Positions 25,894-32,568 of a DNA stretch of 39,646 nt are shown here, piece after piece (within the stretch, counting starts at the first letter, position 1; every line of letters begins with the position of its first letter). Made by a program: the position numbers and the translations under genes. Below the pieces are notes generated by a model that made no database searches, was not told the DNA's origin, and saw nothing but the letters and a program-made list of their open reading frames with translations. Source of the DNA: Candidatus Latescibacterota bacterium (GTDB lineage: Bacteria; Krumholzibacteriota; Krumholzibacteriia; G020349025); assembly GCA_020349025.1 (NCBI GenBank), contig CP070763.1, positions 3,737,005 to 3,776,650 of the forward strand. Reading direction: 5' to 3'.

Positions 25894-27066
25894 ATGAAGA
25901 CGTTGCCTGCGTGGGTCGAAGTGAATCTGGACGCGCTGGCGCACAACGTTTCGGTGGTCCGAAGTTTCATCGGCGAAGGCACGCGAATCCTGCTCATCGT
26001 CAAAGCGGACGCCTACGGTCACGGCGCCGTCGAGATCGCACGGGAAGCGGTGCGCGGCGGCGTGCACATGCTCGGCGTCGCGACGGTGGACGAAGGGCGG
26101 GAGTTGCGCTCGGCGGGGATCGACGCGGCGATTCTCCTGCTGTCGCCGGCGCTTCCGGAAGAGATCCCTGCCATTCTCGAGGCCGAGCTTCGCACCACGG
26201 TTCCCGATCTCGAGTTCGCGGCTCGACTCTCGGACGCCGCCAGCGTCCTCGGGAAGGTCGTGCCGGTGCACATCGAGGTCGATACCGGCATGGGACGCAG
26301 CGGTTTCCACGCCGACGTCGCGGTGGAGTGGATCGAGCAGGTGAGCCGACTCCCCGGGATTCTCGTCGAGGGGGTGTTCACTCACTTTCCGGTCTCCGAT
26401 ACCGACGTCGACTTCTCGCGCCAACAGTTCCGCCGCTTCGGTGCCGTGGTCGAGCGGCTGCGCCGTGCCGGCGTCCGGGTCGCGCTCGCGCACGCCAGCA
26501 ACTCGGCTGGAATCCTGCAGATTCCGGAGGCTCATCTGGACATGGTGCGCCCCGGCGGGCTGTTGTACGGTTGCCTCCCACACGTCGTTCTCGAAGGCAT
26601 GGCGCCCGTGCGTGCGGTCATGAGCTTCCACGCCCGGCTCGTGCAGGTGCGCAGGCTGCCGCCCCGGTCGACGATCAGTTACGGAAGCGACGTGATGACC
26701 TGCAGCGAGTGCGTCGTCGGCGTGGTTCCCGTGGGGTACGGACACGGTCTCTCGCGCGCCTATTCGGGGTGGGGGAGCGTGCTCTTCCGCGGCCAGCGTG
26801 TCCCGATCCTCGGGCGCGTGACGATGGACATGACGATGGTCGATCTGAGCGGCGTCGACGCGCCCCGGGTTGGCGAAGAGGTCGTCCTCTTCGGAAGTCA
26901 GGGAGACGCATCCATCGGCGTCGACGAGGTCGCGGCAAAGACGGGCGTCATTACCTACGAGGTCCTCTGCGGCATTTCCAAGCGCGTGGTCCGCGTCTAT
27001 CGGCGCAACGGCGGTGTCGAGTCGATGCGCGGGCTCACCGGTGTCAAGAGCGTCACGATGGGCTGA
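25894..27066 (+). CDS. alr: Alanine racemase
   Basis: 390 aa from ATG 25894, with GGGGAGG (25878-25884) upstream. PLP enzyme making D-alanine for peptidoglycan. Catalytic Lys37 in LIVKADAYGHGA, second catalytic Tyr263 in TISYGSD; also VDTGMGRSGF, GVFTHFPVSD, NSAGIL, MVRPGGLLYG, PVGYGHGLSR and VPILGRVTMDMTMVD in normal order. The family's HFA(S/T)AD motif appears as HFPVSDTD. Length is slightly above the usual ~370-380 because of a C-terminal tail (VESMRGLTGVKSVTMG). Confidence 0.95.
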   Translation: MKTLPAWVEVNLDALAHNVSVVRSFIGEGTRILLIVKADAYGHGAVEIAREAVRGGVHMLGVATVDEGRELRSAGIDAAILLLSPALPEEIPAILEAELRTTVPDLEFAARLSDAASVLGKVVPVHIEVDTGMGRSGFHADVAVEWIEQVSRLPGILVEGVFTHFPVSDTDVDFSRQQFRRFGAVVERLRRAGVRVALAHASNSAGILQIPEAHLDMVRPGGLLYGCLPHVVLEGMAPVRAVMSFHARLVQVRRLPPRSTISYGSDVMTCSECVVGVVPVGYGHGLSRAYSGWGSVLFRGQRVPILGRVTMDMTMVDLSGVDAPRVGEEVVLFGSQGDASIGVDEVAAKTGVITYEVLCGISKRVVRVYRRNGGVESMRGLTGVKSVTMG

Positions 27067-27070
27067 GCCG

Positions 27071-27100
27071 GCGCGCTGGACCAGGCGGTCCGAAGCGCGC
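27071..27100 (+). promoter_or_regulatory. Strong hairpin between alr and deoB
   Basis: GCGCGCT-GGACC (27071-27082) pairs with GGTCC-GA-AGCGCGC (27087-27100) around an AGGC tetraloop: 12 base pairs with one 2-nt bulge. No U-tract follows, so it is either a Rho-type or RNA-stability element or part of the control region of the nucleoside operon. Confidence 0.5.
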
Positions 27101-27107
27101 AGCGAAA

Positions 27108-27117
27108 GGCGATCGCC
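27108..27117. promoter_or_regulatory. Perfect 10-bp palindrome upstream of deoB
   Basis: GGCGATCGCC, 18 nt before the deoB ATG and 7 nt after the hairpin. Its position suits an operator for a regulator of the deo/pdp operon, but no regulator gene is present nearby and such GC palindromes can arise by chance. Confidence 0.3.
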
Positions 27118-27135
27118 TCGGCGCGTGGAGAGCGT

Positions 27136-28311
27136 ATGGCGAAAGTGGCTCTCATCGTACTCGACGGCGTCGGCGTGGGCGCCTCTCCGGACGCCGAGGC
27201 GTATGGCGACGTCGGAAGCGACACCGTGGGGAACCTCGCGCGACAGCTCGGGGGGTTGCAGCTTCCTCACCTCGGCTGGCTCGGGCTGGGCCACCTCACA
27301 GCGATCGAGGGCACGCCGCCCGCGCCGCTCCCGATCGGTGGCTATGGGCGACTGCAGGAGGTGTCGGCGGGGAAGGACAGCACCACCGGTCACTGGGAGC
27401 TGTGCGGGATCGTGACCGAGACCGCGTTTCCCACCTATCCCGACGGCTTTCCAGCTGCTGTGATCGAGCCGTTCGAGAGCGCTGTGGGGCGCAAGGTTCT
27501 GGGCAACCGTGCGGCCTCCGGAACCGTGATCATTCAGGAGCTCGGCGACGCGCATTGCGCCAGCGGCAGCCCGATCGTCTACACCTCCGCCGACAGCGTC
27601 TTCCAGATCGCAGCGCACGAAGAGGTCGTTGCGGTCGACGAGCTCTACCGCTGGTGCGAGCTGGCGCGCTCCCAGCTCGCGGGCGCGCACAACGTCGGGC
27701 GTGTCATCGCGCGACCCTTTGCAGGAACGTCGGGGCACTACTTCCGCACACCGCGCCGGCGCGATTACGCGCTCGTGCCTCCAGGTCGCACGCTCCTGCA
27801 AGTGTTGCAGGAGGCGGGACACACGACGGTCGGGATTGGAAAGATCGAGGATCTCTTCTCCGGCATTGGCCTCTCGCACGTCGATCACACCACCTCGAAC
27901 GACGCCGGCATGGATGCGACGCTGCGTTGGTTCCGCGATGCTCCGGAGGAGAGCTTCCTGTTCACGAACCTGAACGATTTCGATACGCTCTGGGGGCATC
28001 GCAATGACACCGACGGCTTTGCGGAGGGACTGCGCGATTTCGACGACTGGCTGCCGGAGATCCTCCGGCTCCTGCGTGCCGGGGATCTGCTCCTGTTGAG
28101 CGCCGACCACGGCAACGACCCAACGACGCCGAGCACCGATCATTCGCGCGAATACGTCCCGATCCTCTGCAAGCTCGGCGGACGCGACGCCGGGGCCGCG
28201 CTCGGTGATCGACGTGGCTTCATGGATGTTGCTGCAACCGTGCTCGAACACTTCCGTCACCCGGAGCGCTTGGGTGGAAGCAGCTTCCGACGTCAGCTGG
28301 GACCGATATGA
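27136..28311 (+). CDS. deoB: Phosphopentomutase
   Basis: 391 aa, ATG 27136 with GGAG 8 nt upstream. Interconverts (deoxy)ribose-1-phosphate and (deoxy)ribose-5-phosphate. Alkaline-phosphatase superfamily: metal-binding Asp10 in IVLDGVGVG, GKDSTTGHWEL (79-89) carrying the Thr that is phosphorylated, NLNDFDTLWGHRND and LSADHGNDPTTPSTDHSRE with the remaining metal ligands. First gene of a tightly packed nucleoside-catabolism operon; the stop overlaps cdd (ATGA, 28308-28311). Confidence 0.95.
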   Translation: MAKVALIVLDGVGVGASPDAEAYGDVGSDTVGNLARQLGGLQLPHLGWLGLGHLTAIEGTPPAPLPIGGYGRLQEVSAGKDSTTGHWELCGIVTETAFPTYPDGFPAAVIEPFESAVGRKVLGNRAASGTVIIQELGDAHCASGSPIVYTSADSVFQIAAHEEVVAVDELYRWCELARSQLAGAHNVGRVIARPFAGTSGHYFRTPRRRDYALVPPGRTLLQVLQEAGHTTVGIGKIEDLFSGIGLSHVDHTTSNDAGMDATLRWFRDAPEESFLFTNLNDFDTLWGHRNDTDGFAEGLRDFDDWLPEILRLLRAGDLLLLSADHGNDPTTPSTDHSREYVPILCKLGGRDAGAALGDRRGFMDVAATVLEHFRHPERLGGSSFRRQLGPI

Positions 28312-28733
28312 TTCGCCACTCTGCTCTCGATCCCGGTGCACGTGAGCTCGTGCAAGCTGCGCGTGCGGTGCGGCGTCGTGCGCACGCGCCCTACTCCGGC
28401 TTCAAGGTTGGTGCCGCGTTGCGCAGCCGCGACGGACGCATCTTCACCGGCTGCAACGTGGAGAATGCGAGCCTCGGTGCCACCGTGTGTGCGGAGCGCG
28501 GTGCGTTGATGCAGGCGGTGGCTGCCGGAGCCCGTCGTGGCCAGCTGCAGCAGCTGGCGATCTTCACGACGGATTCCCAACCCGCGCGCCCATGCGGCAT
28601 GTGTCTGCAGGTGTTGGTGGAGTTCGCGCGTGATCTGCCGCTCCTTCTCGCCAATGGGCGCGGTGTCGAGTGCGTGCGCCTCAAAGAGCTGCTGCCTTGG
28701 CCGTTCGAGGGTTTCCCGCCGCGAAGAAGGTGA
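28308..28733 (+). CDS. cdd: Cytidine deaminase
   Basis: 141 aa, small homotetrameric type. Deaminates cytidine and deoxycytidine to uridine and deoxyuridine. Zinc site: Cys61 and proton-shuttle Glu63 in TVCAERGALMQA, Cys96 and Cys99 in ARPCGMCLQVL. Substrate motifs APYSGFKVGAALR and GCNVENAS. ATGA overlap with deoB. It feeds the pyrimidine nucleoside phosphorylase encoded downstream. Confidence 0.95.
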   Translation: MIRHSALDPGARELVQAARAVRRRAHAPYSGFKVGAALRSRDGRIFTGCNVENASLGATVCAERGALMQAVAAGARRGQLQQLAIFTTDSQPARPCGMCLQVLVEFARDLPLLLANGRGVECVRLKELLPWPFEGFPPRRR

Positions 28734-28740
28734 GCCGTCG

Positions 28741-29280
28741 ATGCAGCTTGCTGAAATCCAGCGGCGCCTGCGTGTCGCCCGTCGCACACCCGCGCGTGCC
28801 GGTCACAGGCGCCTCGGTGGGGAGGAGGAACGGTTGCGCGTGGCGCTGGGCGCGGATCATGGCGGCTTCGCCCTCAAGGAGGAGCTCCGTGCTTGCCTCC
28901 AGGAGCTCGGCGTGCAGGTGGAGGATGTCGGCACGCACTCCGCCGAACCGGTCGACTATCCCGACCTGGCGGTCGCGGTCGCGCGCCAGGTGGCTGCCGG
29001 AAAGTGCCGCTTCGGGATCGTGGTCGACGGCGCGGGCCTCGGCTCGTGCATGACCGCCAACAAGGTCGCTGGCATTCGCGCGGCGACCTGCCACGACGAG
29101 CGCACGGTTCGCAACAGTCGTGAGCACAACGACGCCAACGTGCTGGTCCTGGGTTCCGGCGTCGTCCACCGCGGTCACGCGCGCCGGCTCGTGCGACTGT
29201 GGCTGCGAACAGCGTTCACAGGCGGGCGTCACGCCAGGCGCGTGGCCAAGATCGACGCGCTCGACCAGGAGCGGCGCTAG
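28741..29280 (+). CDS. rpiB: RpiB/LacA/LacB-family sugar-phosphate isomerase with N-terminal extension
   Basis: 179 aa from ATG 28741, 7 nt after cdd. The RpiB core starts at ~32 (RLRVALGADHGGFALKEEL) and continues with EDVGTHSAEPVDYPDLA, ANKVAGIRAATCHDE and NDANVLVLGSGVV. It should interconvert ribose-5-P and ribulose-5-P. Two departures: residues 1-31 are extra, starting with a basic, possibly amphipathic helix (MQLAEIQRRLRVARR); and the usual catalytic Cys of (I/L)CG(T/S)G is Asp96 here (VVDGAGLGSCMTANK), with a Cys displaced to 103. So the substrate or mechanism may differ from classic RpiB. The context with deoC and pdp suggests a role in nucleoside-derived sugar phosphates. Confidence 0.85.
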   Translation: MQLAEIQRRLRVARRTPARAGHRRLGGEEERLRVALGADHGGFALKEELRACLQELGVQVEDVGTHSAEPVDYPDLAVAVARQVAAGKCRFGIVVDGAGLGSCMTANKVAGIRAATCHDERTVRNSREHNDANVLVLGSGVVHRGHARRLVRLWLRTAFTGGRHARRVAKIDALDQERR

Positions 29281-29324
29281 CCTCGGCCGCGGCGGTGCCG
29301 TAGGATTCGGGACTCGGAGGATGC

Positions 29325-30236
29325 ATGCGCGACGACGAGATCATCGAGCGGGTTGCATCTCGGGTTCTGCGCTCCCTGGAGCCGCGAGCCCACACGGGCT
29401 CGCATGAGGAGTTCGCACGCCTGACGCGAGAGGCGGGGCGTGCGGACGACGCGTCCTGCATGTGGTGCCGCGGTCGCGGCGAGTGCCACCGGCGGCGGCC
29501 GGTCACCACCCGCCGCATTCTGGACGCGGGTGCGTGTCGCGTGTCGGCGCGCTACCCCGCCGGTGCGGTCGAGAACGAGCTGGCGCCGTGCATCGATCAC
29601 ACTCTTCTGCGTCCGGAGGCCACCTACGAGCAGGTGGCGCGTCTGTGCGGTGAGGCATCGCAGCACCAGTTCGCCAGCGTCTGTCTCAACCCGGTGCACG
29701 TCGCGGCGGCCGCGGAGATGCTCGCGGGCAGCGGTGTGGCCGTCTGTACGGTGGTGGGGTTTCCGCTCGGCGCCACGACCACCGAGGTGAAGGTCACAGA
29801 GACGCGCCAGGCGATCGACAACGGCGCCAGCGAGATCGACATGGTGATTCACGTCGGTGCCCTCAAGTCGGGCGACTTCGCTTCCGTGCGTGACGACATC
29901 GAGCGTGTCGCCGATGCCTGCGGGCGCGAGGCCCTTCTCAAGGTGATCATCGAGGCGGCCCTCCTCACCGACGAGGAGAAGGTCCAGGCGTGCGCCATTG
30001 CTAAGATGGCGGCTGCCGACTTCGTCAAGACCTCGACCGGTTTCGGCCCGGGTGGCGCCACGATCGCCGACGTCGCGTTGATGCGGCGTACGGTCGGCGA
30101 GGCACTGGGGGTGAAGGCGGCGGGTGGAATCCGCGACCGTGAAACGGCAGAGCGCATGATTCAGGCTGGTGCCGACCGCATCGGCGCCAGTGCCTCGATC
30201 CAGATCCTCCGCGAGTCGGGTCCCGGTACGCCATGA
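29325..30236 (+). CDS. deoC: Deoxyribose-phosphate aldolase with N-terminal encapsulation-peptide-like extension
   Basis: 303 aa from ATG 29325 (CGGAGG at 29315-29320), about 80 residues longer than typical DeoC. The aldolase barrel begins at ~84 (ELAPCIDHTLLRPEAT) and has FPLGATTTEVK, SEIDMVIHVGALKSGD, LLKVIIEAALLTDEEK, Schiff-base Lys235 in DFVKTSTGF and proton-relay Lys264 in GVKAAGGIR. It splits deoxyribose-5-P into acetaldehyde and glyceraldehyde-3-P. Residues 1-19 (MRDDEIIERVASRVLRSLE) form an amphipathic helix of the kind that targets enzymes into bacterial microcompartments, followed by a linker and a Cys/His cluster C45-x2-C48-x5-C54-H55. Overlaps pdp by 4 nt. Confidence 0.92.
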   Translation: MRDDEIIERVASRVLRSLEPRAHTGSHEEFARLTREAGRADDASCMWCRGRGECHRRRPVTTRRILDAGACRVSARYPAGAVENELAPCIDHTLLRPEATYEQVARLCGEASQHQFASVCLNPVHVAAAAEMLAGSGVAVCTVVGFPLGATTTEVKVTETRQAIDNGASEIDMVIHVGALKSGDFASVRDDIERVADACGREALLKVIIEAALLTDEEKVQACAIAKMAAADFVKTSTGFGPGGATIADVALMRRTVGEALGVKAAGGIRDRETAERMIQAGADRIGASASIQILRESGPGTP

Positions 30237-31546
30237 GCGCGTTGGAGCTCGTCGAACGCAAGAAGCGCGGCGGCTCGCTCAGCCGCAGCGAAATCTCCTC
30301 GCTGGTCGATGGTTTCACCCGCGGCCACATTCCCGACTACCAGATGGCGGCGTTCCTGATGGCGGTGTGGTTTCGTGGTCTCGACGCCGGCGAGACCTTG
30401 GCGCTCACCGAGAGCATGATGCGCAGCGGTCGAGTCCTCGACCTGGCGCGGATTCCCGGCCCCAAGATCGACAAGCACTCGACCGGTGGCGTCGGCGACA
30501 AGGTGTCGTTGCCCCTCATCGGCATCGCGATGGCGTGCGGTGTGCGCGTCCCGATGCTCTCCGGCCGTGCGCTGGGACACACGGGAGGCACGCTGGACAA
30601 GCTGGAGTCGATTCCGGGCTACGTGACCGCGTTCGACGCCGAGCGCTACGAGCGCCTTCTACGCCATCCCGGCGGCACGATCGTCGGACAGTCGGACGAT
30701 CTCGTGCCGGCGGATCGCGATCTCTATGCGCTTCGCGACGTCACCGCCACGGTGGACTGCGTCCCCCTCATCGTCGCCAGCATCCTGTCGAAGAAGTTCG
30801 CGGCCGGTGTCGACGGGGTCGTGCTCGACGTCAAGGTGGGCAGTGGTGCATTCATGCGTGACATGGAGCAGGCACGTGAGCTGGCGCGAGCACTGGTTGC
30901 AGTCGGCGCCGCCTTCGGTCGGCCCGTGTCGGTGCTTTTCACGCGCATGGACGAGCCGCTCGGCGAGGCGGTCGGCAATGCCGTCGAAGTGGTCGAGGCG
31001 GTCGAGTTCCTGCGCGGTGGCGGGCCGGAAGATCTGCGCGAGGTCACCTTCGTCCTGGTGGCGGAAATGCTGCGCATGGGCGGCTTGGCGGCGAGCGCAG
31101 AGGAAGGCGTGTCGAAAGCGCGCGCCGCCTGCGGCGACGGCAGCGCTCTCGCGTGTTTCCGCGCCCTGGTGGAAGGGCACGGGGGGCGCCTCGACTGGGA
31201 CGCACCGGGTTGTGGACTCGACGTGGCACCCGTGGCGGCGAGCTTGACGGCGCCACGTCGCGCTTCTCTCGCCGCCGTCGATGGACGACAGCTCGGGCTC
31301 GCGGTCGTCGATCTGGGGGGTGGGCGCAAGCGCAAGCAGGACCTGATCGACGCGCGCGTGGGGTTACGGTGGCGGGCCCGAATCGGCGATGTTCTGGAGG
31401 CGGGGGCGCCGGTCGCGGACATTCTGGCGCCGCCGGGGATGGCCGTCGATGCGGTGCGTCGCCGCGTCGAAGCGGCTCTCACCTGGAGCGACGCGGCGCC
31501 GCCAGGCGCAGCGCGCGTTCTGGGGCGCTATCCGGATGCTGGCTGA
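30233..31546 (+). CDS. pdp: Pyrimidine-nucleoside (thymidine/uridine) phosphorylase
   Basis: 437 aa, ATG overlapping the deoC stop (ATGA). Phosphorolysis of uridine, deoxyuridine and thymidine to base and (deoxy)ribose-1-P, the DeoB substrate. Family II nucleoside phosphorylase: PDYQMAAFLMAVWFRGL, the phosphate-binding KIDKHSTGGVGDKVSL (~79-94), MLSGRALGHTGGTLDKLE, VPLIVASILSKKFAAGVD, VLDVKVGSGAFM, and C-terminal LGGGRKRKQDLIDARVGL. The sequence follows B. subtilis Pdp closely, so broad pyrimidine specificity is more likely than strict thymidine phosphorylase. Confidence 0.94.
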   Translation: MSALELVERKKRGGSLSRSEISSLVDGFTRGHIPDYQMAAFLMAVWFRGLDAGETLALTESMMRSGRVLDLARIPGPKIDKHSTGGVGDKVSLPLIGIAMACGVRVPMLSGRALGHTGGTLDKLESIPGYVTAFDAERYERLLRHPGGTIVGQSDDLVPADRDLYALRDVTATVDCVPLIVASILSKKFAAGVDGVVLDVKVGSGAFMRDMEQARELARALVAVGAAFGRPVSVLFTRMDEPLGEAVGNAVEVVEAVEFLRGGGPEDLREVTFVLVAEMLRMGGLAASAEEGVSKARAACGDGSALACFRALVEGHGGRLDWDAPGCGLDVAPVAASLTAPRRASLAAVDGRQLGLAVVDLGGGRKRKQDLIDARVGLRWRARIGDVLEAGAPVADILAPPGMAVDAVRRRVEAALTWSDAAPPGAARVLGRYPDAG

Positions 31547-31585
31547 CGCGTTCGGGCTCGAGTCGGGCCGAGGAGGATCGATACC

Positions 31586-32485
31586 GTGGGGGCGTTGAAC
31601 CGGGTCCTGTCCCAGATGCTGCCGTACGTGCCGCGCGCGATCGTCGGGCGCGTGTCTGCGCGCTACATCGCCGGAGAGAAGCTGCAGGAAGCTCTCGACA
31701 CCGTGGCCTCACTCAACGCCACGGGGACGAGCGCCACCGTCGACATTCTGGGTGAGTTCGTGCGCGCGCTCCCGGAGGCAAGCGCGGCGCGGGAGGAGTA
31801 CGTGGGGCTTGTGCAGGCGCTTGCCGATCGCGCACTCGACTCCCAGGTTTCGGTGAAGCTGACACAGCTCGGCCTGAAGATCGATCGCGGCGTGTGTTTG
31901 GAGCACATGCGAGCGATCGCGGCGCAGGCGCAACGCCTCGGCAACCTGGTGGCGATCGACATGGAGGATTCGAGCTGTACGGATGCGACGCTCGAGATCT
32001 ACGAGGCGTTGCGGCACGACAACAGGCACGTCGGTGCCGTGCTCCAGGCGTGTCTGCGTCGTAGCCGCGCCGACCTGGAGCGCCTGCTCCCCCTGGAGCC
32101 CAACGTGCGTGTGTGCAAGGGGATCTACGTGGAGCCAGTCGAGATCGCGTACCAGAAGCCGGAGCGCATTCGCCAGAGCTTCCTCGATCTCGTCGAGATG
32201 CTGCTGACCCGAACGTCGTTTGTCGGCATCGCGACGCACGACGAGATCCTCGTGGATGCCAGCTCGGAGCTGCTGCGAAAGCACCGCACGGCTCCCGAGC
32301 GCTACGAGTTCCAGATGCTCCTCGGCGTGCGCCACGAGCTGCGTTCGCGCCTGTTGGCTCAAGGGCATCCGGTGCGCGTCTACGTGCCCTACGGCAGGCA
32401 CTGGTATGCTTACTCGATGCGGCGTCTGAAGGAAAACCCGGCCATCGCGGGCCATGTGTTTCGCAATCTCTTCGAGCGCGTCTAG
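31586..32485 (+). CDS. Proline dehydrogenase (monofunctional, FAD-dependent)
   Basis: 299 aa from GTG 31586, behind AGGAGG (31571-31576). Oxidises proline to delta1-pyrroline-5-carboxylate, passing electrons to quinones. Barrel motifs VSVKLTQLGLKID (~88-100), AIDMEDSS (123-130), VRVCKGIYVEP (175-184), ATHDE (216-220) and the signature YVPYGRHWYAYSMRRLKENP (266-285) with the substrate-binding Tyr/Arg-Arg/Glu. It is the short, non-fused form; no P5C dehydrogenase is adjacent. It begins 39 nt after pdp and may share its transcript. Confidence 0.92.
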   Translation: MGALNRVLSQMLPYVPRAIVGRVSARYIAGEKLQEALDTVASLNATGTSATVDILGEFVRALPEASAAREEYVGLVQALADRALDSQVSVKLTQLGLKIDRGVCLEHMRAIAAQAQRLGNLVAIDMEDSSCTDATLEIYEALRHDNRHVGAVLQACLRRSRADLERLLPLEPNVRVCKGIYVEPVEIAYQKPERIRQSFLDLVEMLLTRTSFVGIATHDEILVDASSELLRKHRTAPERYEFQMLLGVRHELRSRLLAQGHPVRVYVPYGRHWYAYSMRRLKENPAIAGHVFRNLFERV

Positions 32486-32568
32486 GCGCGCGTTGCCCGG
32501 GGCGTCCGCTTCCTGCTAGGCTTGAGTTGGTCCGCCCCGAGAGCGCGCACGCCCCTGGAAGGTCTTCG

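Noticed and set aside
25687..28341. 884-codon open frame on the minus strand across yhaM, alr and deoB
   Set aside because: It is antisense to three well-recognised genes, is rich in Arg/His/Asp with no domain signal, and is the usual shadow of high-GC coding DNA.
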